NCBI RefSeq assembly: GCF_013003915.1 | Contig: NZ_JABAIV010000007.1 | Coordinates: 1 to 64,000 of the forward strand | Length of the DNA: 64,000 nt | DNA from: Telluria aromaticivorans | GTDB taxonomy: Bacteria > Pseudomonadota > Gammaproteobacteria > Burkholderiales > Burkholderiaceae_D | Direction of reading: 5' to 3' | Part shown: positions 17,393 to 28,243 of the stretch, one piece after another | How the letters are laid out: every line of letters starts with the position of its first letter | How positions within the stretch are numbered: the first letter of the stretch is position 1 | Made by a program: the position numbers and the translations under genes | The notes under the pieces: model-generated | The model's input: the letters and a program-made list of their open reading frames with translations, nothing else | What the model was told of the DNA's origin: nothing | Databases searched by the model: none

Positions 17393-17615
17393 AAGGTGCT
17401 TTCGATGTGAGCACTACAGTCTGTAGTGGCGAAATATTTGCCCAAAACCAATATTTTACTATCGAGATGCCTGCCTACCTGCCCAGGGAGGGCGTCGACT
17501 TGCACTGTACCGAAAAAAAGATGCGATTATTGCCGAGTGAACTATTGAACTGGCAGCCAGACACATCAGATACCCTCATCGACCCCACCAGAAGTATCCT
17601 GGCGGCACAAAAGTG
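17393..17615. other. Intergenic region before uvrA
   Basis: About 220 bp, more AT-rich than the neighbouring genes, between the start of the acetyltransferase gene (minus strand) and the uvrA LexA box. It should hold the acetyltransferase promoter, but I see no clear hexamers or repeats. Confidence 0.5.
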
Positions 17616-17631
17616 CTGGATGCATGTACAG
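17616..17631. promoter_or_regulatory. LexA (SOS) box of uvrA
   Basis: CTGGATGCATGTACAG matches the LexA consensus CTGT-N8-ACAG with one mismatch. It lies 110 bp upstream of the uvrA start. A TACACT hexamer at 17649-17654 could be the -10 element, placing the box over the -35 region, the classical position for SOS repression. Confidence 0.65.
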
Positions 17632-17741
17632 CCTTTCTAAAAACGCGCTACACTAATGGGTTCCCCCCTGATTGGCCCGCTCACCGCGACAGTTTCTTGT
17701 GCGCCGGCCCCGCAAACTTATTGAAAGCCTCCAAAAACCTA

Positions 17742-20609
<2,868 letters not shown>

Positions 20610-20617
20610 TTGAATCG

Positions 20618-20832
20618 GTAGCCCCAAGACCGTCGTCCCGGCGCAGGCCGGGATCCGAGTTCGTTGCGTACTTACTGCGTTAAACGTTTGCGGTTTGCAT
20701 AGAAATTGGATTCCGGCCGGAACCCAAGTTCGTCGCGCTCCACTTGCTTCACCCGTCAGTGATAGGCCCAAAAAATCAGGTTCCGGCCTACGCCGGAAGT
20801 CATTGCCCCCAGTGGGGGGAATGACGGTTTTG
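20618..20832. repeat. Dispersed repeat family B, locus 1
   Basis: The segment after uvrA contains AAGACCGTCGTCCCGGCG, a GGCCGGGATCC block, GGATTCCGGCC, and GGTTCCGGCCTACGCCGGAA followed by a CCCCCAGTGGGGGG palindrome and AATGACGGTTTTG. Similar modules recur at 24125-24297. Such blocks form imperfect inverted repeats and carry no gene. Confidence 0.6.
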
Positions 20833-20850
20833 AAGGTGGTGGTACCAAAT

Positions 20851-20884
20851 AAAAAAGGGGCAGCGCCATCAGGCACCGCCCCTT
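20851..20884 (-). terminator. pckG intrinsic terminator
   Basis: On the minus strand GGGGCGGTGCC pairs with GGCGCTGCCCC around a TGAT loop, followed by TTTTTT. It starts about 37 bp past the pckG stop codon. Confidence 0.85.
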
Positions 20885-20920
20885 CTTCTATTTTTCTATG
20901 CCGCCATCAGGCGGCATCCA

Positions 20921-22774
20921 TCAGCCCAGCTGCTTCTCCAGCCTGGCCTTGGTCTCCACCAGTTCCTGCGGCAGGCGGTAGGCCAGCTTGTCGAACAGCT
21001 CGCTGTGCAGCTTCAGCTCTTCAACCCAGGCGTCCTTGTCGATCGAGGTGATCTGCTCGAACTGCGCTTCGGTGAAATCGATGCCTTCCCAGTTCAGGTC
21101 ACCGTACGACGGCGAGCTGCCGAACAGGTGGGCGTTGCCGGCCGGGACGCTGTCGTCGGCGCGGTCGAGGATCCACTTCAGCACGCGCATGTTGTCGCCG
21201 TAGCCGGGCCACACGAAGCTGCCCTTGTCGTCGGTGCGGAACCAGTTAACGCAGAAGATCTTCGGCTGGGCGGCCTGCACTTTCTTGCCCATGTCGAGCC
21301 AGTGCTGGAAGTAGTCGCTCATGTTGTAGCCGATGAAAGGCAGCATCGCGAACGGATCGCGGCGTACGATGCCCATCTGGCCGGCGGCGGCGGCGGTGGT
21401 TTCCGAACCCATGGTGGCGGCCATGTAGACGCCTTCGACCCAGTTGTTGGCTTCGGTCACCAGCGGCACGGTGGTCGAGCGGCGGCCGCCAAAGATGAAG
21501 GCCGAGATCGGCACGCCGGCCGGGTCGTCCCAGGCCTGGTCGATAACCGGGTTCTGGGTCGCGGCGACGGTGAAGCGCGCGTTCGGGTGGGCCGCCTTGG
21601 TACCAAGCGCCGGGGTCCAGTCCTTGCCCTGCCAGTCGACCAGGTGCGCAGGCAGCTCCTTGGTCATGCCTTCCCACCACACATCGCCATCGTCGGTCAG
21701 CGCCACGTTGGTGAAGATGACGTTCTCGCGTAGCGAGGCCATGCAGTTCGGGTTGGTCTTGTCGTTGGTGCCCGGGGCCACGCCGAAATAGCCGGCTTCC
21801 GGGTTGATCGCGACCAGCTGGCCATCCGGGCCCGGCTTGATCCAGGCGATGTCGTCGCCGATGGTCGTGACCTTCCAGCCGTCAAACGCGGCAGGCGGGA
21901 TCAGCATGGCGAAATTGGTCTTGCCGCAGGCCGAAGGGAAAGCGGCCGCGATGTATTTCTTGTCGCCTTTTGGCGATTCGACGCCCAGGATCAGCATGTG
22001 CTCGGCCAGCCAGCCGGTGCCGCCGGCTTGCGCTTCCTGGTAGCCCATGTTCGAAGCGATGCGCAGCGCAAAGCACTTCTTGCCCAGCAGCGCATTGCCG
22101 CCATAGCCCGAACCGAAGGACCAGATCTCGCGGCTTTCCGGATAGTGGACGATGTATTTGGTGGCATTGCACGGCCATGGCACGTCTTGCTGGCCGGCAG
22201 ACAGCGGCATGCCGACGGTGTGCACGCAGGGCACGAATGCACCATCGGTACCGAGCACGTCGTATACGGCCTTGCCCATGCGCGTCATGATGCGCATGTT
22301 GACCGCGACATAAGGCGAATCGGACAGCTCGACGCCGATGTGGGCGATCGGCGAACCCAGCGGGCCCATCGAGAACGGCACCACGTACAGCGTGCGGCCA
22401 GCCATGCAGCCGTCGAACAGGCCGTTCAGGGTGCGGCGCATCTCGGCCGGGTCCATCCAGTTATTGGTCGGGCCGGCCTGCTCCTTGGTGGCGGCGCAGA
22501 TATAAGTGCGGTCTTCGACGCGGGCGACGTCGGTTGGGTCGGACCAGGCCAGGTAGGAGTTCGGGCGCTTTGCCGGGTTCAGCTTCTTCATGGTGCCGGC
22601 GTCGACCATTTGGGCGCACAGGCGGTCGTACTCTTCTTCGGAACCGTCGCACCAGTAGATGCTGTCAGGCTTGGTCAGGGCGGCAATATCGGCCACCCAA
22701 TTGATAAGCTGCTGGTGCTTGATGTAAGCTGGAACGTTCAAAGCGGCGACGCCGCCCATCACGGGCTGGTTCAT
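20921..22774 (-). CDS. pckG: Phosphoenolpyruvate carboxykinase (GTP)
   Basis: The 617-residue enzyme converts oxaloacetate plus GTP to PEP, CO2 and GDP at the entry of gluconeogenesis. Family signatures are the kinase P-loop [12 protein letters not shown] near residue 280, [13 protein letters not shown], and the GTP-type pattern [15 protein letters not shown] at 22774 is chosen for its strong GGAGGT ribosome site six bases upstream; a farther in-frame start would add six residues. A terminator follows the gene. It is a single-gene unit, divergent from the dehydrogenase at 23111. Confidence 0.96.
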   Translation of the reverse strand: MNQPVMGGVAALNVPAYIKHQQLINWVADIAALTKPDSIYWCDGSEEEYDRLCAQMVDAGTMKKLNPAKRPNSYLAWSDPTDVARVEDRTYICAATKEQAGPTNNWMDPAEMRRTLNGLFDGCMAGRTLYVVPFSMGPLGSPIAHIGVELSDSPYVAVNMRIMTRMGKAVYDVLGTDGAFVPCVHTVGMPLSAGQQDVPWPCNATKYIVHYPESREIWSFGSGYGGNALLGKKCFALRIASNMGYQEAQAGGTGWLAEHMLILGVESPKGDKKYIAAAFPSACGKTNFAMLIPPAAFDGWKVTTIGDDIAWIKPGPDGQLVAINPEAGYFGVAPGTNDKTNPNCMASLRENVIFTNVALTDDGDVWWEGMTKELPAHLVDWQGKDWTPALGTKAAHPNARFTVAATQNPVIDQAWDDPAGVPISAFIFGGRRSTTVPLVTEANNWVEGVYMAATMGSETTAAAAGQMGIVRRDPFAMLPFIGYNMSDYFQHWLDMGKKVQAAQPKIFCVNWFRTDDKGSFVWPGYGDNMRVLKWILDRADDSVPAGNAHLFGSSPSYGDLNWEGIDFTEAQFEQITSIDKDAWVEELKLHSELFDKLAYRLPQELVETKARLEKQLG

Positions 22775-22999
22775 AGATACCTCCAATGCCAATTAAGAAT
22801 ACTGTCTGTCCCGGCACGCTCGGTGCGCCCGTCTGGCCGTGCCCTGGTGGCATGTCGCTCCAGCGGAGCGCGGCGTTTACGGCGGTCGTGTCGACGGTCT
22901 CCAAGGAAGGCCGGGAACTGTGCTGCTGGGCCGACACGAGCGTGTCAGCCCTCAATTAATTGGCCGATTGTACACCCCTAAAACCGGGATTCATGGCCT
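22775..22999. other. Divergent promoter region, pckG side
   Basis: About 225 bp upstream of pckG. It is GC-rich near pckG and turns AT-rich after 22950. I see no unambiguous promoter hexamers or known operators in it. Confidence 0.4.
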
Positions 23000-23044
23000 C
23001 CTACTACAAAAAAGTAGCAGATAATGACCGACTAATGTAGTAGG
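23000..23044. promoter_or_regulatory. Inverted repeat upstream of the dehydrogenase
   Basis: CCTACTACA (23000-23008) and TGTAGTAGG (23036-23044) are perfect 9-bp inverted arms, with a further GTAG inside. They lie 67-111 bp before the dehydrogenase start in an AT-rich stretch. A regulator-binding site is possible; no regulator gene is adjacent. Confidence 0.45.
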
Positions 23045-23110
23045 CTATTCCCCATCTTTTTAGAACCTGTTATTTCGCTACGCGACAAACATTAAACGGA
23101 AGAAACACTC

Positions 23111-24103
23111 ATGCGAATAGCTGTTCTCGACGATTACCAGGACGCCGTGCGCGGCTTGGCATGCTTCCGGCTTCTCGACGGGCACGAGGTCAAAGTGTTC
23201 ACGCACCCGACCCGCGGGCTGGGGCAACTGGCGCTCCGGCTGGCGCCCTACGATGCGCTGGTGCTGATCCGCGAACGCACCGCCTTCCCTGCTGCGCTGC
23301 TGGCAAGGCTGCCGAACCTGAAGCTGATTTCGCAGACCGGTAAGGTCAGCGGCCATATCGACGTCGCTGCCGCAAGCGAACACGGCATCGCCATCGCGGA
23401 GGGAATCGGCTCGCCGGTGGCGCCGTCCGAGCTGACCTGGGCGCTGATCATGGCGGCCAGCCGCAAGATCGTGCCCTATGCGAACAACCTGAAGGACGGC
23501 CTGTGGCAGACCGCGTCGACCAACCCGGTGCTCAACGGCCTGGGCCGGTCGCTGCGCGGACGTACGCTTGCGATCTGGGGTTACGGCAAGATCGGGCAGC
23601 TGGTTGCCGGCTATGCGCGCGCCTTCGGGATGCGGGTACTGGTGTGGGGAAGCGAAGCGAGCCGGCAGGCCGCCGTGCTCGATGGCTTCGACGCAGCTGC
23701 ATCGCGCGAGGCCTTGTTTGCACAGGCGGACGTCTTGAGCCTGCATTTGCGGCTGGGCGAAGCGACCCGCGGGATCGTCAAGCCGGAAGACCTGGCGCGC
23801 ATGAAGCCGGATGCCTTGTTCGTCAACACGAGCCGGGCGGAACTGGTCGAAGAAGGGGCGCTGGAACAGGCTTTGCGCTCAGGCCGGCCGGGCAGCGCGG
23901 CGCTGGACGTATTCGCCAGCGAGCCGCTGCGGGCGGATTCGCCGCTGCTGCGCATTCCGACCGTGCTGGCAACGCCGCACCTGGGGTATGTGGAGCAGGA
24001 CAGCTACGAGATTTATTTCCAGACGGCGTTCGAGAACGTCGTGCGGTTTGCACAGGGGCAGCCGGATAATATTTTGAATCCGGAGGCGGTGGGGAAGCGG
24101 TGA
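23111..24103 (+). CDS. D-isomer-specific 2-hydroxyacid dehydrogenase family protein
   Basis: The 330-residue protein has the split catalytic domain and central Rossmann domain of the SerA/DdH family: LAIWGYGKIGQLVAGYARAF is the NAD-binding loop, VNTSRAELVEEGAL carries the catalytic arginine, and LATPHLGYVEQDS the catalytic histidine. It would oxidise a D-2-hydroxyacid or reduce a 2-oxoacid with NAD(P). It lacks the ACT domain of classic SerA and may not be the serine-pathway enzyme. ATG at 23111 has AACGGAAG upstream. Confidence 0.85.
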   Translation: MRIAVLDDYQDAVRGLACFRLLDGHEVKVFTHPTRGLGQLALRLAPYDALVLIRERTAFPAALLARLPNLKLISQTGKVSGHIDVAAASEHGIAIAEGIGSPVAPSELTWALIMAASRKIVPYANNLKDGLWQTASTNPVLNGLGRSLRGRTLAIWGYGKIGQLVAGYARAFGMRVLVWGSEASRQAAVLDGFDAAASREALFAQADVLSLHLRLGEATRGIVKPEDLARMKPDALFVNTSRAELVEEGALEQALRSGRPGSAALDVFASEPLRADSPLLRIPTVLATPHLGYVEQDSYEIYFQTAFENVVRFAQGQPDNILNPEAVGKR

Positions 24104-24109
24104 AAGGAG

Positions 24110-24300
24110 CGCTAGGGATGATGCGACGAACTTGGGGGGAGTGATGCCAGTGGCATCATTCCCGCCTTCGCCGGGACGACGGTCTTTAAGCGACTATAAA
24201 AATGATGCAGTCACCTTGCCCCGCTATCCTCAAAACCGTCGTACGCGCCACTGGCGCCTACGACTTCCGGCGAAGGCCGGAACCTAATTTTTGCGAAAAG
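24110..24300. repeat. Dispersed repeat family B, locus 2
   Basis: Modules CATTCCCGCCTTCGCCGGGA, GACGACGGTCTT, AAAACCGTCGTACGCGCCAC and CTTCCGGCGAAGGCCGGAA recur here from locus 20618-20832, in both orientations. There is no gene between the dehydrogenase stop and 24332. Confidence 0.6.
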
Positions 24301-24331
24301 TTAGTAGCTGCACGCGAGCGCAGCGAGCCAA

Positions 24332-25087
24332 TCAGCGCAACTCCGGCTCCCCCGTAAAACTCACCTTCGGCTCCGGCATCACATGCCTGCCCGTCCACAA
24401 ACCGGCCCAGCCCGGCGGCCAGCCGATCGCCGGCCCCGCATACGGCTGCAGCCCGGCCCTTACCGGCACCACCGGCACCGGCGGCGCTTCGACCAGCCCG
24501 CCGCCCGCGGGCCGCTCCATGTTCAGGCTGTACATATACCCCGGCAGCAGCACATCGCACACCTGCGCGAACCAGGCCGTGTGATCTTCGTCGCGTCCCA
24601 GCGCCTGCGCCAGGCCTTGCGGGTCGAATTTTGCCAGCGCATGGATCAGCTCGTCCGTCGTCGCGCCCGGCAAATCGCCCCAGCCCATCACCGGATTGTT
24701 GTTGTACTCGGCGCCCGAGCCGTACCAGCCTTCGCGCCAGGTACGCTGCATCCAGTTGCGCGGGCCGGTGAACAAATGCCAGCGCCAGTGCAGCCCCGAG
24801 GGCTTGGGCCACGAGTACAGGTAGAGCTTCTGGTAGCCGGCCTTGTGCAGCGCGCGCACCATGTCCATCAGGCGCGCGTGCGGCATGCGGTCCGGCGGGG
24901 CGCGGCGGAACAGGATCGGCTCGCCGTCGGCGTGCTGCACTTCGTCGCTCGACAGGTTCAGGTCGAGGGCGCGCGCTTCGCTGCCGAAACGCGCCGAAAT
25001 CCAGCCGGTCAGCAGGTTGACGTGGGTGATCACGCCATAGCCGCGATGGCGGTGGAAGATGACGGTGCCCGGTGCGACGGCTTTCAT
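24332..25087 (-). CDS. Conserved-looking hypothetical protein
   Basis: I do not recognise this 251-residue protein. The N-terminus (GTVIFHRHRGYGVITHVNLL) looks like a small beta-barrel of the SH3/KOW kind. The middle is rich in tryptophan and tyrosine (LYLYSWPKPSGLHWRWHLF, then NWMQRTWREGWYGSGAEYNN), and the C-terminal third is proline/glycine-rich with three Trp (IGWPPGWAGLWTG). There is no signal peptide and no clear membrane segment, so it is probably cytoplasmic. Codon use matches its neighbours. The start ATG at 25087 follows a GAAAAGAGGAAA-like region seen in reverse from 25088. It stands alone between the dehydrogenase and the asparaginase. Confidence 0.65.
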   Translation of the reverse strand: MKAVAPGTVIFHRHRGYGVITHVNLLTGWISARFGSEARALDLNLSSDEVQHADGEPILFRRAPPDRMPHARLMDMVRALHKAGYQKLYLYSWPKPSGLHWRWHLFTGPRNWMQRTWREGWYGSGAEYNNNPVMGWGDLPGATTDELIHALAKFDPQGLAQALGRDEDHTAWFAQVCDVLLPGYMYSLNMERPAGGGLVEAPPVPVVPVRAGLQPYAGPAIGWPPGWAGLWTGRHVMPEPKVSFTGEPELR

Positions 25088-25223
25088 GGAATCTACTGAA
25101 AAGAGGAAATGAAGAGAGTAGTGTACTCAACCAATCCGACTGATTCTAGCGCAGTCACATACAGATACACCACGGTTTGCGGCTATCATTACCCACCTTT
25201 TTTCAGCACGTGGACAAATCAAC

Positions 25224-25709
25224 ATGACCTTGCGCATCATCGCCACCGGCGGCACTTTCGACAAACACTATAACGAACTCAATGGCGTGCTCGGCTTTGC
25301 CGAGAGCCACTTGCCGGCAGTCATCGCCCGCTCACGCATGACGATTCCGGTCGCGCTCGACGTGCTGCCGCTGCTCGACTCGCTCGACATGCAGGACCCG
25401 GACCGCCAGCGCGTGCTGGCCTCCTGCCAGGCGGCGCCAGAAAAAGCCATCGTCATCATCCACGGCACCGACACCATGCGCGAAACCGCCGCCGTGCTCG
25501 GCGCTGCGGGGCTCGGCCAGACCATCGTGCTGACCGGCGCCATGATTCCTTACGAGATCGCGAATTCGGATGCGCTGTTCAACCTGGGGCTGGCTTGCGG
25601 TGTCGCGCAGGTCTTGCCGGCCGGGGTGTATGTGGCGATGAATGGCCAGGTTTTCCCGTGGGATAACGTTACCAAGAACCGCGCCGAAGGCGTGTTCCAG
25701 CAGTTGTAG
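25224..25709 (+). CDS. Single-domain asparaginase-like protein
   Basis: The 161-residue protein matches only the N-terminal domain of L-asparaginase: IIATGGTFD holds the first catalytic threonine and IIHGTDTMRET the second motif with Thr-Asp; IVLTGAMIPYEIANSDALFN follows. Full-length enzymes are about 330 residues, and the C-terminal domain is missing with no frameshifted remainder downstream. Stand-alone proteins of this length are known as a family, so it is likely a complete gene. Asparagine hydrolysis is possible but untested. Confidence 0.75.
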   Translation: MTLRIIATGGTFDKHYNELNGVLGFAESHLPAVIARSRMTIPVALDVLPLLDSLDMQDPDRQRVLASCQAAPEKAIVIIHGTDTMRETAAVLGAAGLGQTIVLTGAMIPYEIANSDALFNLGLACGVAQVLPAGVYVAMNGQVFPWDNVTKNRAEGVFQQL

Positions 25710-25753
25710 AGTAGTAGGGGGCGCAGTGAGATTGCGCGTCAAAACACGCACGG

Positions 25754-25834
25754 TTTGAACGCGCGGGCGGGAGACCCGCCCACCCTACAAACCCGTAGGG
25801 TGGGCAAGTTTCTTGCCCACGCGGTGATAGTTAG
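25754..25834. repeat. Dispersed palindromic repeat, locus 2
   Basis: Two units in opposite orientation: TTGAACGCGCGGGCGGGAGA...CCCACCCTAC (inner stem GGCGGGAGACCCGCC) and GTAGGGTGGGCAAGTTTCTT...CCCACGCGGTGATAGTTA (inner stem CAAGTTTCTTG). It lies between the asparaginase and rdgC stop codons, so it could act as a convergent 3' structure. Confidence 0.85.
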
Positions 25835-25867
25835 CGCCGGATTGACTGCAAGGGCGCCGCTATCTGA

Positions 25868-26764
25868 TCAGGCCTTGGCTTCGCCGCCCAGCGCCTCGAC
25901 CACATCCGCCATCAGCTTGGCCAGCTCACCCGTCATCAGCATGATGTCGTTATCGAAACGCTCATCATCGCTATAGGTCACGGCTTCGCCTTCTTTAATA
26001 ACGTCGAGCGGCTTGATGCCCTTGATCGCCATCGATTCGGTCAGCACGAAGCTGATGCGGTCGGTCCAGGTCATGGCCAGGCGGGTGCACTGCTTGCCGG
26101 CGGCGATGTGGCGGCGGATGTCGTCCGGTTCCAGCGTGTGCTTCACGTAGCGCACTGCCGCGCGGCTTTCGCCGGTGGCGCGCAGTTCGGTGTCCTGGTC
26201 GATCGTGAAGCCGTATGGCGCTTCGTCCGCTTCCAGCCAGCCGGTCATCACGGCCACCGGCGAACGCTGCACGCGCAGCGATTCGAGCGGCATGCGGTCG
26301 ACTGCCTTGAGCAGCAGCTTGATGACGTCGTCCGCCTTCGACGGGCTGGCGGCATCGACCACCAGCCAGCCGTTGACCGGGTCGATCCAGACCCAGACAT
26401 TGCTGCGGATCGAGAAGGCGCGCGGCAGCAGCTCGTCGGCGACGCGCTCCTTCAGTTCCTTCATCGCCTTCTTACCCGGCGGGAAGCCCTGCTGCTCTTC
26501 CATCTCGGCGGCCTTGGCCTTCGCAACCTGGTTGATGACCGACGACGGCAGCAGCTTCTTCTCGGTACCGAGCATCATCAGCATCTGCTTGTTGACGACG
26601 TGCACCAGCTTGCCGTTGGCGCGCGGCGAATCCCAGCCCTGGCGCAGCAATTCATTGCTGCTCGCAGGAGAAAACGCCTGCGACTGGAGCGCTTCTTCCA
26701 TCTGTTCTGGGGTGAATGCCCACGGAGCGGGCAGGCGATAAATCTGGAGATTCTTGAACCACAT
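25868..26764 (-). CDS. rdgC: Recombination-associated protein RdgC
   Basis: The 298-residue protein begins MWFKNLQIYRLPAPWAF and has RANGKLVHVVNKQMLMMLGT and the C-terminal EGEAVTYSDDERFDNDIMLM, all typical of RdgC. RdgC forms a ring-shaped dimer that binds double-stranded DNA and limits RecA activity. It is followed downstream on the same strand by a repeat and lies 75 bp from dinB, which is upstream of it in transcription order, so the two may be read together. Confidence 0.95.
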   Translation of the reverse strand: MWFKNLQIYRLPAPWAFTPEQMEEALQSQAFSPASSNELLRQGWDSPRANGKLVHVVNKQMLMMLGTEKKLLPSSVINQVAKAKAAEMEEQQGFPPGKKAMKELKERVADELLPRAFSIRSNVWVWIDPVNGWLVVDAASPSKADDVIKLLLKAVDRMPLESLRVQRSPVAVMTGWLEADEAPYGFTIDQDTELRATGESRAAVRYVKHTLEPDDIRRHIAAGKQCTRLAMTWTDRISFVLTESMAIKGIKPLDVIKEGEAVTYSDDERFDNDIMLMTGELAKLMADVVEALGGEAKA

Positions 26765-26839
26765 AGCTGTTATCCGATTGTTTCAGTATTTCAAGGGAAC
26801 GACATTCTACGCTGCCGTTGCCGGCAACGAGTACGAGAA

Positions 26840-27952
26840 TTATTCTGTTGACGAGCCGTCAACAATGCTGGCGATCGCGGCCGGGGCCGCGTCATCGAAC
26901 AGCCGCAATTGCTCGACCGTCTCGGTGTCGCCCAGGCGCACGCCGACGCCCAGCAGGCGCACCGGGCGGCTTGCGCGGGCCCAGCCGGTTTCCATCAGGC
27001 GCGCATAGGTCGGGATATGTGGCGCATAGCCAACACACTCCACCGTCGTCTGCTGGAAGTCCGAGAACTTGATCTTCACGAACAGCTTGTTGATGAATTT
27101 TTCCGCCTTGTTGCGCTTGATCCGGCCCAGCAGGTGCTCGTGCAATTCCGGCAGCAGCTTCAGGCAGGCGGCCAGGTCAGGCACGTCGGGCGTATAGGTT
27201 TCTTCGGTGCTGATCGACTTGCGTTCGCGCGAGGTATTCACTTCGCGCACGTCGATACCGCGGCACAAGTCATATAAACGGGCGCCGAAACTGCCGAAGT
27301 GCTCTTGCAGCCGCTCCATGCTCCAGCTGCGCATGTCGGCGCAGGTCTGCAGGCCGAGCCGGTGCATCTTGTCGGCCGTGACCTTGCCCACGCCATGCAG
27401 CTTCTTCACCGGCAGTGCCGCGACGAAGGCATCCACCTCCTCCGGGCGCACCAGGAAGAGGCCGTCCGGCTTGTTCCAGTCGCTGGCGATCTTGGCCACG
27501 AACTTGTTTGGCGCCACGCCGGCCGAGGCCGTGATGCCGACGGTCTCGAATATGCGCTGCCGGATTTCCTGCGCGATCAGGGTGGCGCTGCCCTTGCACT
27601 GGGTGGCATTGCTCACGTCCAAGTAGGCTTCATCGAGCGACAGCGGCTCGACCAGCTCGGTGTAGTCGCGGTAGATGTCCATGATCTGGGTGGAGGCAAG
27701 GCGGTATTTGTCCATTGCCGGCGGGATCACTACCAGGTGCGGGCACAGCTTCATGGCCTGGGCCGTCGCCATCGCCGAATGGATGCCGAAGCGGCGCGCC
27801 TCGTAGTTGCAGGTGGCGATCACCCCGCGCTGGTCGGGCCGGCCGCCGACCGCCAGCGGACGCCCGCGCAGCGATGGATCGTCGCGCATCTCGACCGAGG
27901 CGTAGAAACAGTCGCAATCGCAGTGGATGATTTTACGGAGCGGGGCGTTCAC
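26840..27952 (-). CDS. dinB: DNA polymerase IV (Y family)
   Basis: The 370-residue protein has DCDCFYASVEMRDDP at residues 12-26 (metal-binding Asp), SLDEAYLDVSN near 103 (catalytic Asp-Glu), helix-hairpin-helix thumb (VKKLHGVGKVTADKMHRLGL) and a little-finger domain (RKSISTEETYTPDVPDL). It performs error-prone translesion synthesis. A perfect LexA box lies 15-34 bp upstream of the start, so it belongs to the SOS regulon. The final residues (EQLRLFDDAA) resemble a clamp-binding motif, QLxLF. Confidence 0.96.
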   Translation of the reverse strand: MNAPLRKIIHCDCDCFYASVEMRDDPSLRGRPLAVGGRPDQRGVIATCNYEARRFGIHSAMATAQAMKLCPHLVVIPPAMDKYRLASTQIMDIYRDYTELVEPLSLDEAYLDVSNATQCKGSATLIAQEIRQRIFETVGITASAGVAPNKFVAKIASDWNKPDGLFLVRPEEVDAFVAALPVKKLHGVGKVTADKMHRLGLQTCADMRSWSMERLQEHFGSFGARLYDLCRGIDVREVNTSRERKSISTEETYTPDVPDLAACLKLLPELHEHLLGRIKRNKAEKFINKLFVKIKFSDFQQTTVECVGYAPHIPTYARLMETGWARASRPVRLLGVGVRLGDTETVEQLRLFDDAAPAAIASIVDGSSTE

Positions 27953-27966
27953 ACGTCAGGGTCGAC

Positions 27967-27986
27967 TACTGTAATTGCATACAGTA
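27967..27986. promoter_or_regulatory. LexA (SOS) box of dinB
   Basis: TACTGTAATTGCATACAGTA is a perfect consensus CTGT-N8-ACAG with symmetric TA flanks. It begins 15 bp upstream of the dinB start on the minus strand. Confidence 0.92.
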
Positions 27987-28013
27987 TCCGTTGAATGTGG
28001 AGTTTACGCAATA

Positions 28014-28124
28014 CGTAGGGTGGGCGGCTCCGCCGGCCGCGCGTTCAACCACTGCTGGAATAGCCAATTCGCGTCATCTCACCATGTTGTTGAACGCGTG
28101 GGCAAGGAACTTGCCCACCCTACG
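28014..28124. repeat. Dispersed palindromic repeat, locus 3
   Basis: A GTAGGGTGGGCGGCTCCGCC...CGCGCGTTCAACC unit is followed after about 45 bp by an inverted TTGAACGCGTGGGCAAGGAA...CCCACCCTACGG unit. The inner stems differ (GGCTCCGCC in one, CAAGGAACTTG in the other) but each keeps its own pairing. Confidence 0.85.
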
Positions 28125-28160
28125 GTTCGCGGCAAAATTGAGCGCAACAATCCTAACCGC

Positions 28161-28190
28161 AAAAAAAGAACGCGCGGCAAGCCGCGCGTT
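28161..28190 (-). terminator. Terminator of the subtilisin-like protease gene
   Basis: On the minus strand ACGCGCGGC pairs with GCCGCGCGT around a TT loop, followed by TCTTTTTTT. It lies 54 bp past the protease stop. Confidence 0.85.
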
Positions 28191-28243
28191 TCCGGATGAA
28201 GACGGCGCAGCGGAGCCGCGCCGTATCGTCCTTATCGAAACGA

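Noticed and set aside
22665-22955. A 96-residue frame upstream of and overlapping pckG
   Set aside because: It overlaps the certain N-terminus of pckG in another frame and has no recognisable content.
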